A DNA stretch of 32,413 nt, taken from Trichosphaerium sp. ATCC 40318 (lineage: Eukaryota > Discosea > Flabellinia > Trichosidae). The position numbers and the translations under genes were made by a program. The notes below the pieces were generated by a model. That model made no database searches and was not told where the DNA came from. It saw only the letters and a program-made list of their open reading frames with translations. The stretch lies in contig JALMLS010000135.1 of NCBI GenBank assembly GCA_038496445.1, positions 1 to 32,413 of the forward strand, given 5' to 3'. Of the stretch, positions 9,656 through 20,615 are shown piece by piece (the stretch's first letter is position 1; each line of letters begins with the position of its first letter).

Positions 9656-10987
9656 TTATCTACAAGGTAAACACATTTCGTTGACATTATATCTCTCTTT
9701 GCAAGGTCCATCAGCATGGTCGTATCCATTAAAACATTCATGGTAACAAGGATAAGCACTATACCATCTATGACATTTATCCCACATAACAAAAGGTATT
9801 TTACCGGCCATCCCTTGTGCTGCATAACCAAATGTGCTCCAAAGAGTTAGTAAAAGTGTATCTGAACTAGATAGTAAGTAAAGATCTACAATGGCTCCAG
9901 CACAACCTTATAAAAAGGTTAGAACGCGCCATGTACATAGCAAACACGTGCCTCCATGTTTTTGTTTGTATTCCTTTCTAAAGGTAATGGCATGATCAGG
10001 ATATCTTTCTTCCCATTTTTGTTTTAGTTTATTTGAGTCTGAAGCTAAAAACCACTTTACTCTCATTCCTTTAGGAAGAGAATCCTCTATCTTTTCTGTA
10101 ATATCTCTTGCAACTTTATGAAATCTTTTTTCATATCCTTCTGGTATCTCACGTTCTTTTGTTCTGAAATGAATCCCTATAACATAATTTTTCTCAAAAT
10201 ATTCTTGTTTGAATTCTTCAATGTCTTTTTGTATCCAAGGTACAGGTACCAACATCTTTTTTGTTATTTGATGGAACACATCTTTATGCGTTCCAAACGT
10301 GTCATAGAATATTTTTCTCATTGTTGGCTGTGCAAGAATGCCCTGTAGAATATACTGATTTCCTGACATTCCAATCACTTTTTTTGAAAGCAAATCAACT
10401 TCAGCGTTGTTACAGTAGTATACCCAGTGCCAATCTATCTGCGTGAAAGGCAGATATGTAACATATGTGTTATTAAGAAAACCAGCTGTAGCTTTATAAT
10501 CTCGATCATAATCAACACCTTCGAGGTTAGACGAGAAAAACTCACCTTGAATATAAGTACATACTTCAATAAAAAACTGTGCTTGATCATAAGGTTTGAT
10601 AATAAAAGCACGCTGTGTAAGAACAGCAACGGTAAACGCGCTTACAAAAGCCTCGAAGTTATTACCAAATCCAGCATGTGTATTACTATACAATAAGAAT
10701 TTTGATGAAGGTAATGAAGGATTCTTAATGGCAGGCAAATGATATTTTTCTACCCACGTGTTTAAAGCGTCAGTAATATCAATACTTAAATCTGGTTCCT
10801 GAGATACAAGTTTAGCCCTTTTTAGAGTAGAGTCATTTAGGAAAGGTGGGCAATAGTCTATAGAAGGCGTTGGGGGTTTTTTGACGTCAATAGGTTGTTT
10901 TTCAGCCTCGTAGAATTTGTATGTGCGTAATGATCTTGCTGTTGAAGGAAGTGATATGATAAGGTATAAAAGACTTAAAACAACCAA
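9656..10987 (-). CDS. GT37-like (xyloglucan-type) fucosyltransferase, type II membrane protein
   Basis: Exon 10987-9937 joins exon 9906-9656 across a 30-nt intron (GTACAT...TTATAAG with CTAAC branch-like sequence), splitting a Cys codon, to give at least 432 residues. The N-terminus is a hydrophobic signal-anchor (VVLSLLYLIISLPS) preceded in frame by basic RKLIY. GT37-family hallmarks follow: GFGNNFEAFVSAFTVAVLTQ (donor-site loop), GIHFRT, KWFLASDS, SSSDTLLLTLWSTFGYAAQG and a C-terminal Cys-rich PCYHECFNGYDHADGPC element. Such enzymes transfer fucose from GDP-fucose to glycans in the Golgi; the substrate cannot be told. The start is unresolved: the frame is open upstream of 10987 to about 11080 without an ATG and includes RKLIYTNS, so a short 5' exon probably exists. 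The TTG at 10987 is not a credible start. Confidence 0.85.
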
Positions 10988-11288
10988 GAGGCTGTTCGTA
11001 TAGATTAGTTTACGCGTATGAAAGCGATATAATGACGTACCAGAATAATTTAAAAGTAGTACTGTACTTATTTTTTACAGGTTTCTGTTTTATGTTCTCG
11101 CACGTGCGTGTATCATCCATTCGCTATTCGGTAAATGATTTGTACCTGAGAATAACTACCGTGTTGTCACGCAGTCAATACTAGTCAGATTTCTTTGGAC
11201 AAATTAGCGCTAACGCCAGGCCACTTCAATGCTGACTTTGTTTCTAGCACGACTTAAATGTTTTTAGAATTTCAGAGCTAAAACAAGA
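10988..11288. other. Divergent intergenic region
   Basis: This lies between the minus-strand fucosyltransferase and the plus-strand small gene. It contains CACGTG at 11101-11106 and probably the missing first exon of the fucosyltransferase. Nothing else is supported. Confidence 0.4.
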
Positions 11289-11769
11289 TGAGCGTTTCTA
11301 GAGAGTCAGATGCTAACCCTGCTGATGATTGGTTAAAGCAACAGCAAGCAAAGAAAGCAGCTGAAGCGCGTAAAAAGAATGAGTACTACGATGCGCTAGC
11401 AGGTCGTGATGGTATGTGAATCGGCGATTACATGTAGTGTAACGCAATTTCACTTAGGTACAACTGAAAAGCGTCAAACTGACCAAAAAGCCGTTGAATC
11501 GAATCAACTAGCGCTCTTACAACAATTCCATCGCGTACAGTACGTTTTAAACGAAGCAACAGGCAATCCGTTTTATCTTTCGTTAAATCGCCGTAAAGAT
11601 TGTTCTACGCGTATATACAACTAATTACAATGGCCTTTCTGTTTGTTACGCTCCTTAAAACTATAGCTCACAATATGCCTACAGGGGAGACTTTCAGGCT
11701 GGTTTCTTAACACAGCAACAGTATGACGCTAAACTACACCAGCTTAAGGTTCACGGCTTAGAAATGTAG
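11289..11769 (+). CDS. Small hydrophilic helical protein, unknown
   Basis: Exon 1 (11289-11411) starts at ATG and encodes MSVSRESDANPADDWLKQQQ, then a Lys/Ala/Arg-rich helix. An intron (11412-11457, GTATGT...CACTTAG) joins in phase to an exon reading TTEKRQTDQKAVESNQLALL, through GNPFYLS. The last exon encodes DFQAGFLTQQQYDAKLHQLK then VHGLEM and a stop at 11767-11769. The junction between exons 2 and 3 (about 11585-11705) is ambiguous: either a GTTAAA donor with the CTATAG acceptor, or GTATAT with a later acceptor. There is no TM segment and no recognised domain; Gln-rich amphipathic helices suggest a coiled-coil or complex subunit. Confidence 0.55.
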
Positions 11770-12777
11770 CCAATAACAATTACACTGAGAGCGCTGTCTT
11801 ACATTCGTAGCACGACACTTATCAGTGTCATGTAGCTACGTAATATCAAATAAACATTTGATTAAACTTAAGGGGAATCTTAAGAATCCTTCTCGCAGTA
11901 GTGGAATTGAACATGCTGGATTAGCGATAGTGGTTTTTTTTTTTTTTAATGTTTAATGAGTTCCCCTTGCTCCTCGCATCGGCCACCATTACTGTTCAAT
12001 ACGAAAAATCATAGCTTCACATTACAGGTTGTACTGTTGTGAGAACTGATAGGTATCCTCTTTACAGTATAGATTGGAGTATAGATTGTTTACAGGTCTA
12101 CAGCATAAAATGGAATGTTTTGTATTTATGGCTTCCGCTTTTGAAACTGCAACACGCTGTATGCATATACATTTGCAATATAAGCGCAATGCTACCATAT
12201 TCTATACTGATCATTTAAGAACTTTCTATAGTAATGTGCCAATATACTAATCTTGACACCAACCTGGAGCCAACAAGTTGTAAACTCATATACAAAAAAC
12301 ACGATTTCATTTCGATATTTTTGCAACCCGGAATAATACCATGACTAACTCTTCTAGTACATAGGACAGAATATGTGGCTGTTGTATTAAGTGCTAGTCG
12401 ATTACATTGAAAATAGCGTGTAAAGCTTACAATAAGCAAGCTTGGCTTAATCATAAACATATTATAAATTACAAAAAACAGCTTCTCCTCCTTGCGAAAC
12501 ATACTGTATATACTTCACAAACGTTTTTTAACTGTGATTAGTAATTTAAGTACATATGGTACGTAAAACACAAGCAAAACCACTACATGCTATTGTAATT
12601 AGCCAGTAAGGGTAAATTCGTGACACCATTCTCATTTTGGGGAGTTTTTTTGAGCTTTTTCTTCGAATTCTGTAACAATCTTCTTGTAGCGCACAGAGCA
12701 ACCTTTCGTTCATGATTATACGTAATCACGCTAATTTTTTATAGTCTAGTGCAAAGCATAAAAATGTAGACTGTAAA
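11770..12777. other. Intergenic region without supported gene
   Basis: About 1 kb of AT-rich sequence. A minus-strand open frame at 12215-12502 has no recognisable features and is treated as chance. A T-run followed by an acceptor-like TTTTTTATAG at about 12734-12743 may belong to the 5' part of the next gene. Confidence 0.45.
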
Positions 12778-13530
12778 TTGGACTCAGTGAGTTTATTAGA
12801 TATCCCACGTGAACTTCAACAGTATATTTGTACTTTCAACATGGAAGCATTTACAAAGTTTCATACACTATCAAAAAGAGCAGCAATCAATACACATTTT
12901 AATGAGGCATTAAAAAAGAAAGGACCATGGATACAGTGGTATAAAAGTGGAACAATTAAGCAACAGTGGATGTGGGTTGATGGTAAAAAGCATGGAGAAG
13001 CTAAGGGATGGTATGAGAACGGACAACTTAAGGAACAGTGGACATTTTCTAATGATAAACAGCATGGTGAATCTAGGGGATGGTATAAAAATGGTCAACT
13101 TGAAGAGCAGGGCATGTGGATTGATAATAAACTACATGGTGAGAGTAAGACATGGTATGCAAGCGGACAACTTAAGGACCAGTGTATGTGGATTGATGAT
13201 AACAAACATTGTGAGTGTAAATCATGGCATGAAAATGGACAACTTAAGGAGCAGTGTATGTGGATTGGTAAACGACATGGCAAACTCAAATATTGGCTTG
13301 AGAGTGGACAACTTTTGAAACAATGCTTTTTAGTTGATGGTAAACTGTTTGGTAAAAGAATGAAATGGTATTATAACGGACAACTTAAGGAACGCAGCAT
13401 GTGGGCTGATGGTAAACGGCATGGCAAGACTAGACTATGGCATAGGAATGGATTTTTTAAGGAAGAGTGTATGTGGATTGATGGTAACCGACTGTTAAAG
13501 TCACCTTTGAAAGTTGTTTGTGAGAAATAA
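12778..13530 (+). CDS. F-box-like / MORN-2 (YwqK-type) repeat protein A
   Basis: The N-terminal segment LLDIPRELQQYICTF then MEAFTKFHTLSKRA resembles an F-box-like helix bundle. It is followed by about eight tandem repeats of about 24 aa with consensus HGE..xWYxNGQLKEQxMWxDGK, the MORN variant 2 repeat (PF07661 type), also common in Marseillevirus and amoebal proteins. No intron falls within the repeats. The open frame extends upstream to a TAG near 12743 without ATG. The apparent start at 12778 is TTG (ATTGGACTC), so either a short 5' exon ends at the TTTTTTATAG acceptor or the start codon is lost; the next in-frame ATG (12841) would remove the F-box. F-box proteins usually recruit substrates to SCF ubiquitin ligases; that role here is inference. 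Its paralogue is at 24952. Confidence 0.8.
   Translation: MDSVSLLDIPRELQQYICTFNMEAFTKFHTLSKRAAINTHFNEALKKKGPWIQWYKSGTIKQQWMWVDGKKHGEAKGWYENGQLKEQWTFSNDKQHGESRGWYKNGQLEEQGMWIDNKLHGESKTWYASGQLKDQCMWIDDNKHCECKSWHENGQLKEQCMWIGKRHGKLKYWLESGQLLKQCFLVDGKLFGKRMKWYYNGQLKERSMWADGKRHGKTRLWHRNGFFKEECMWIDGNRLLKSPLKVVCEK
12925..13495 (+). repeat. Tandem 69-72-bp coding repeat (MORN-2 units)
   Basis: About eight DNA-level repeats of 69-72 bp carry the recurring cores GGACAACTTAAGGA and ATGTGGATTGATG. Near-identity of neighbouring units implies recent duplication or gene conversion. Confidence 0.8.
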
Positions 13531-13774
13531 GCTCCAAATTTACCCTGTTTACTCTGTATTATTTTCGCCTACTATTAGGTTCTCAGATTGAGATAAGTCT
13601 GCTGTATTTCGTCAAAAATATATTTGATTGGGTTAGGTTAGTTAGTTAAGATAATGTTGTTGTACTGTTTAATTAATGTATTTTTTCTTTAATTAGCTAT
13701 TTTTTTTTTTGTTTTATTGGATTACATTTAAAGTACATGGTATAATAGCTTGATTCTTCTGTCATTTTGTATTA

Positions 13775-16700
13775 TTATTTCGAATTCAAAGCTGTAACAG
13801 ATTTGAAATTAGTTGGATCTTCTAGACCTTTAACAACACGTTCAAGAAGTATTTTTGTAGGCTCATCTTCAGGGTAGACTTCAAGACATTTCTACAAAAA
13901 AAAAAAAAGAAAAAAATTAGCATTGGCTACAAGACATTAAAAAACACGTGAAAAACACGTGGTTGTTTTTAAGTACAAAGATATGACATTCAAAAAAGGC
14001 ATTTGCTGGAGTCATTGTATGATTGACGTACTTCAAACCAAGATTTGGCTTTCGCCAACTGTGAGTTTTTATAACTTTCGACACCTTGGTTAAAATTGGT
14101 GAGTATAGCTAGCTTCTTTTCTTTAATTTCAGGTCTGTGTAGGTTTTAGTACATGTATTTATAGCTTTCGAATTATTTTGAGTAAGCTTGGGGGTGGTTA
14201 CGTACGGATCAGCATCCATTACTTCGTATATCTTACAAGGCTTTTTTTTACCTTTTACAAAAACATAGTCTACAAGACGTAGATCAAAGTCATTTGCGTT
14301 TCCACCCATATCAGCCTTTGTACTCTCTGTAATGAGAATCCTTGCTTTGTATCTACAAGAAAATTACAAACCAGGTTATGAGGAGCTGTAAGCCTTTTAC
14401 AAACCAAAAAAAAAATGAAGATAACTTACTTTTTGCAAAGCGACTCAGTTCGCGATGCAAGATTTACAGCATCTCCAAGTGCAGTAGTCTCCATACGTGT
14501 ATCAGTACCGATAAGACCAATAATAACATCTCCGGTGTTTACACCAATACCAGTCTCGCTTTTAAGAGTAGGTAAAGATGCAGACATTTTATTCAGGTTT
14601 TCAATCATTTTGACGGCACATCTAACAGCAGACAAGGCGCTAAACAGTCTCAGCCAATGCACTTGAACAAACAAAACAATAAAAAATGTCACTGTACCGT
14701 TCTTGCTGTGTTCTTGTATCACTAGCAAACACACCTAAGAGCAGAGTGTTAGTAAGCATGCAAAGGAAAAAAAAAATTATGCTCCAACTTTTTGTTGTTG
14801 ACACTGTTTGACTTTGTTGGTACATACCCATTATTGAGTCTCCAATGAATTTATCTATAAATCCACCATACTGATAAATAGGTGCTATAGCAAAGGCGTT
14901 GTAATTATTAATCCATTCAATAACATCTTTAGGATCCATATCTTCTGTCATAGTTGTAAAATCTCGAATATCACTGAACAATACAGTAATACGATGTCTC
15001 CTAACCGAACAATTAGTATAAACCCTATCTCTGATCAAAATCAAGTTATTTCTGCTGTATTGCATTGCAAAACTATACGTTAGGCGATAGGTAGAGCTCC
15101 ACAAACTCGAAAAAAAAAGAGAAAAAAAAGAAGAAACAAACGGTTCAACATTCATTTTTTGAACTAAAACGAACCTATAATCTCCTAGCTTAACACAATC
15201 AAGACCTCTTGGAGCAATAAGTTGCTGATACTCCATTGGAATGAATTTACTAAACACAGGTGTGAGGCATGGCAAAAAAAAAAAAGAGCACAGTAAAAAA
15301 CTGATAATATTGTACCTGAACAGTTGTCTTAGACTCTCGAACTCACGCTCAAGTTTATATAGGTTCCTTGGTTGTTTAAAATGCGTCTCATTAACAGAAT
15401 GCACACGTTTACGTTCAACTTCATGAAGAATAGTTTCAAGCTTTTGGTTTGTAATAGGCATAGCAGCATACTCAGCAAACCCAAGTTTAATGGCAGCTTC
15501 CTCTTCTTCCTTGCTTGGATTCGAAGATAGAGCTATAATAGGTCTTGCCTAAAGAGACACAGTATGAGTTATAGAATACAAAGACAGTCAAGGACTCTAC
15601 GCGCGAAAAAAAAAAACAAGTGGAATTTCTAATGAAGAAAAAAGAGAAACTTGGGTTTTGGCGTACAGTTGGTGAAGCAAGCTCAATATCTTTCATGTCC
15701 AAGTTTATATGATAAAGTACTAAGTCTCTATCACTATGACAAGACCCTTTACTGACGTATGTGAGCTCTTTTGGTTTTCTTATACGGCTAATAATACATT
15801 CATGTCCTCTATCAACAACATCCTGATATAACTTGTTCGCCAACTCAGCATCATTGCTTAACACTAATACCTTCAAACCATAAACTCTCCTCACAACGAC
15901 ATTATCGGTAGGTAGTTTAGCGCCTCCCTAGTATAAAATATGAGCAAATAACATCATAAGAAACGTGAAAGAAGAGAAACGCTAAGACCAAAAAATACTT
16001 TTCTTAAGTTTGGGTTTGATGACGGGAAACAAGTCCGACATACGTGGATATGACTCTCGAGGTGTGTCTTTAGTTGAGGCAAATCAATAGGTTTAACCAT
16101 GACACATTTACATCCAGATCGGTACCACATTTCAGCATTGTGTGTCGATGTAGCAAAGCCAATGACAGGCTTTTGGAATTGCATGCCTTCATCTTTTTCA
16201 TAGCGACGAATGTCTACAAGACATCGACGTCCTGTCATAGTAGCAATATGTTCTGCCTTTAAAAAATGTTAGAAGGGGCCATATTGAGGTCAACAAGCAT
16301 AGCAAAGCGGGATGGAATATGAACGAGAAACCAATACTGAAAGGCGTAATTTTCCATTTTGAAAAAAAAACGAAAGGATGCATGACAAGCCATGTCACTG
16401 GTTTTAGAGTTTTTGGCAACATAATTAAACATAGGAGAGTTCTTACGATAACAATGACATCATAATGGTTGTATCGTGCTTTTACTGTATTCACCAACTA
16501 TAAAAGGTTAGAAACTGCACTGTAAGATATCTGTAAACAACTTACTTCTGTTCCAGATTCTGCATAATCAAACTCAAAGTTAGGTAACATCATTGACACC
16601 AATTTAAAGCTATTAAAAAGAAGTATTTAGCACGCAAATATTTGATATCAGATAAGAGAAGTAAAGACGTTTGAAAGGAACAAAGGGAACTATTTTTCAT

Positions 16701-19700
16701 AAAACAACTTATGATAAAAGATCGCTACCTGACAGTATTAGAATCAGCCCATAGAACTTTACATAGAGGGCCTTCTTTTACAGATACATCTGCATCTTTC
16801 TTTTCTTTATAGTTTCCAATAACAGTTGCGAATAAGTTCTCCAGCTCAAGTTTTTTTGCTGGCTTTATAAGAAAATGGTCCATACCAACTTCATTAGCTC
16901 TTTCAATGTCTTCAGGATCAGAAGCAGCTGATAATGCGACTATTGGCTTATGTTCTAATCCTTGACTTTTCTCCCATTCTCTTATCTTTTGAGTAGCTTC
17001 CCATCCATCCATCACAGGCATGAGGCAATCCATAAGAACAATATGATATTTTGAGTGATTTTTTTTATATTCATCAAGAACTTCTTTACCGTCCTTCACA
17101 CAATGGGATCTACAGAGTATGTTACTTTTGATATATTATTATAAAACGTACTGATGACCCATATTGGTCAACGTCTTTGTGAGTACTAATTGCTTGTAAG
17201 TACATAACTTTAAAGCCAAAAGAAAAAAAAAGAGAAAACCAAAATGCTTTCACTGTTGTTACAAAGTTACGCACCAATAATATTTGTTGGACTATCTTCA
17301 GCAACAAGTACTGATAAAGACATTTGTGATTTGATAGAGCCTAAGCAAATGAATTAAATCAATACCATAAAAAAACAGTAGCACAATAAATAATTGCTTG
17401 CAATGAAAAACTGCAAAAGTTCAATAACAGGTGAACAAAAACCCTTCATTCGCTTTTGAACATAACGATTCATCTTATGTTATTTTTTCCTCATGACGCT
17501 AATATAGCCGGAGATATGATACGATGAATTGTCATAAAAACTGCGAAATACCAGTTGAAAACGAATAAATAAATTTTCTCGGAAAAAAATAAGAATAAGA
17601 AACGTACCATCGATTAGAGCGCTATTCTTCTTTTTACCAATCAAAGAGCTCAATTTATCTCTAGAAATAGGTTTTGCTGCTATAACATCTACATGCTCTG
17701 GTTGCATAGAAGGTACATCCTTTGGATTCGGAGTTAAAACAATCTTTATATTTTTCAATTTTGGATTGAGCTTAACACGACGTGCATACGCTGCACCATT
17801 CACAACATTTTTACTAAAAAAAAATTATTAGTCTAAAGTAAATAGAATAGAGGCCGTGTTTTCAGCTGTAGTAGACAAACGTAGGTCAGAGTGATGGTAA
17901 TAATAAGTCATTAAGGTTCTTGAATTTTAGAACAAACGTACGCATCACTTTCTAATAACATGTCAAGCAATAGATGAGTATAAGGAGCGCCTTCTTCACC
18001 ACAACCATTCTAAATTTAATTAGCTCGAAAAAATTAACTTTACTTTGTAGGACAGTATTTTTCATGACGTACCACAAGTTGTTTATATGCTGACTCAGGG
18101 TTACTTTCAAAATTAGCTTCGGCAGCGCCAAGTTGTTTCAAAACATTGCAAAGCTCCTGGCCTAGTTCTTCACACCTCTGAACAACCAACACGCGTAAAC
18201 TTGGTAAAGAATTCCATTGTGCACAATCGGCAAAAGTCTCTACTGGAGATTTAAAAGTATACTGAGCGCTAAAAATATGTGTTATTAATTAGATATACGT
18301 GTTTTGAAAATAAACTTACGAAAAGCAAAAATGAGATCCAAGCTTGCTGTCTGTATTTTCTTGAGCGAGAGTATGCGTAGACTTTAATAGTGCTACTGAA
18401 CCATTCTTAAAAAGACGAGAAACTGATCTACAAGTAGCCAAACCAAGACCAACACCTATCAGTGTAAGTAAGAAAAAAATAGGAAAATTGACCAAGAAAA
18501 AACTATACCGCATCCAGGCTCCCTTGTCGTAAAGAACTGATGAAATATCTGATCGTGATGTGCCTTATTAATACCAGTTCCAGTATCACGTACATGAAAC
18601 TCTACAAAACTACTGTCTCTCATTTTAACTCTAATCCATACTTTTCCGTGATGTGTGAATGTTAATGCATTATCAATAAGTTGAGATAGAATGTAAGTTG
18701 TATGACTAGCACTTCCAAGTAATGTTGTAGGTACGTCATTATCAATTGTATAGAATAAATCAATATTCTTCTTATCTATTTTACCCTCTATGACTTTTTC
18801 AAGTACAGCAACAATGCTGAAGGGAGTTTGAATATCGCTTTTGGTCATCTTAGAAAATCGAATAAAGTCAACTGAAGTTGTAACAATTTTAAGCGTATTA
18901 TCAATAGACTTCTTCAATTGAGGTATTTGTTCTGTTATAGAAGCTAATGAAGCTGTGCCAGATTGGAAAAACTTAAAGTAAAATAAGCAAAAGGAGGTGT
19001 GAACAACTCAACAAGTTAGGAATAAAATAATTCAAAATAAATTACCTCCGCAAGCATAGAAGCCGGTGCCAGTTCGTTTCTCACGTGTCTACCCACAACC
19101 TCCAGTAAATCTGATTGATGATATCCTGCACTATCATTATCAAAGTCATCAAGTGGCGAGTGGTGATGTGGTCTCCCTGTTCTTGGTCGTTTAGGAAGCA
19201 CATAACTTTTCGAGTACACTCCTTGTGTTTTTCTTATTTCACCCAAAGTAGGTCTTGGTCTAAGTGGAGAAGACGGTGCTTTAAGTCCTCCTCTTGTAAG
19301 TTCACGTGGCTTAACGCTAGTTTCCATTGAAGAGCTCAATGTGCACAGAAGTGATAATACTTTCGCCAATACTACAAATATATACATTGTGTCTAATGGT
19401 ACTTCCACCATAGCTAATAGCTGCACAGCCTCGAAAAAAGCCATACTAAAGAGTGATATACCCAAAAAAATACTACCATCTACGTGCCAATGTAACATTG
19501 CAAACGCTATCGCAGTAGCATGCGTAGCTATAACATAGAATTCTGGAGATATCAACCAACTTGCGCTAAGCCCCATATTTTCAAGGCTTGCATGCGTTGG
19601 CCCTAATAACAACGCAACAGCTACAGTCTACAAAAAAACACCCAATAAATAAAATAAATCAACGTGTACGTAAAAAATAAATTCTTTTAAAAACGGTTTT

Positions 19701-20615
19701 TGAGCCACAAAGACAGTGTTGACACGTTTTACTTTTAATTTCATTCAAAAAAAATACGTAAAAATAAACCGTTTAACAAAGTTCAAAACAGTTTTTACGC
19801 TAAGAATATCAAGGCCGCTACGGTTCACAAGAAGAATGTGTTTTGATTATTTCAAATAATAAAGTAAAAAGCGTTCAGTTTTTTCGTGATGTACTACTAC
19901 CTGGCCGCATGTATATAATATTGTTATTAGATGCGCGGTACGTAAAGGTAAAATAAAATTCACGTTTTACAATTCGCTAACAGATTTTTGGCGAATTTTC
20001 TTTTTTTAGTCGTTATAAAAATCGTTATTGACATGTCGTTTTAAATGTATTGTACCATTAGAAATGCTTGATAATGCCAAACGTTTTTTGTTTTAGGACG
20101 GGCAATAGTTACTGAACCAACTACTCCAAGGCATCCAATAAGCGCTGAAATCTATTATTGTATTATTAGTGGGCGTTTTAAACGACTTTTATGAAAGAGC
20201 GTACAATAACAAACCCAATACTAAATGTAGAATGCATAAAGGCAAGATTCTTGGAGTAACGCCAAAACCAAATACGCACAAGCACCATGAAGGTGAACAA
20301 AGTTCGAAATTTTGTGTTTGATGAAGCATTTTTGGTTGAAGCAATACTAACCAGCCAAACAATAAGCGCAACGATGACGCCTAAAAACGTATTGTTATGA
20401 ACAGTTTGTCAGGTGGTATAAACGTGGATTATCCCATTACCTTCTAAACCTTGTTTTACACGCTCTTGCGCATTTTTTAGGCCGCTGAGTGCGTATAAAC
20501 CCATCAGACCAGAAACAAAACTAAAAACATTTTAATACATGACGCGACATGTTAAAGTGCCATTTGTGGCTCCTGTTTATCCGTACACGAATACTTTTGC
20601 GTTTTTAAGCACCAT
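13775..20615 (-). CDS. Membrane histidine kinase - 4x receiver - class III adenylate cyclase (AcrA/ACR-like)
   Basis: Twenty-five exons (first 20615-20587, last 13891-13775) join in frame to 1409 codons. Residues 1-225 hold about eight hydrophobic helices; a polar linker leads to a DHp-like helix with HVRNELAP (His about 308). The HATPase has all boxes: N (LIDNAL), G1 (DTGTGI), F (IFHQFF), G2 (GVGLGL). Four receiver-like units follow. REC1 has LLLDMLL and a conserved Lys but lacks the acidic pair; REC2 is canonical (AEDSPTN, MDCLMPVMDG, IKPAKK); REC3 and REC4 lack the phospho-Asp. The cyclase (about 1137-1336) has both metal Asp (FSDIRDF, GDSIMG), Lys and Asp for ATP choice (FIDKFIGD, LGDAVN) and Asn/Arg (VNLASR), so it should make cAMP. 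A TPR-like tail (AKSWFEKCLEVYPEDEP) ends it. The architecture matches Dictyostelium ACR. The join across a 428-nt intron (20055-19628) is frame-compatible but the N-terminal four exons might be a separate small membrane protein. Confidence 0.93.
19628..20055 (-). other. Long intron or gene boundary within cyclase locus
   Basis: This stretch is much longer than the other introns of the locus (mostly 40-100 nt). It begins GTACAA and ends TTTTTTGTAG, phase 0 on both sides. If it is not an intron, the upstream exons end at a TAA just after 20056 and encode a separate four-helix protein of about 130 aa. Confidence 0.5.

Noticed and set aside
10118-10696. Plus-strand open frames within the fucosyltransferase.
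   Set aside because: Antisense shadows of a well-supported coding exon.
12215-12502. 95-codon minus-strand open frame.
   Set aside because: No domain, splice context or neighbour support; hydrophobic/Cys mix typical of chance AT-rich frames.
12910-13289. Minus-strand and +2-frame open frames across the MORN repeats.
   Set aside because: They are shadows of the repeat periodicity on other frames; compositions are unnatural (Ser/Pro/Cys-rich).
17152-17340. Apparent frame conflict in the canonical receiver domain of the cyclase gene.
   Set aside because: Using the acceptor GCAATTAG (exon start at 17185) gives correct phase and the exact spacing expected between PTN and GH in receivers.
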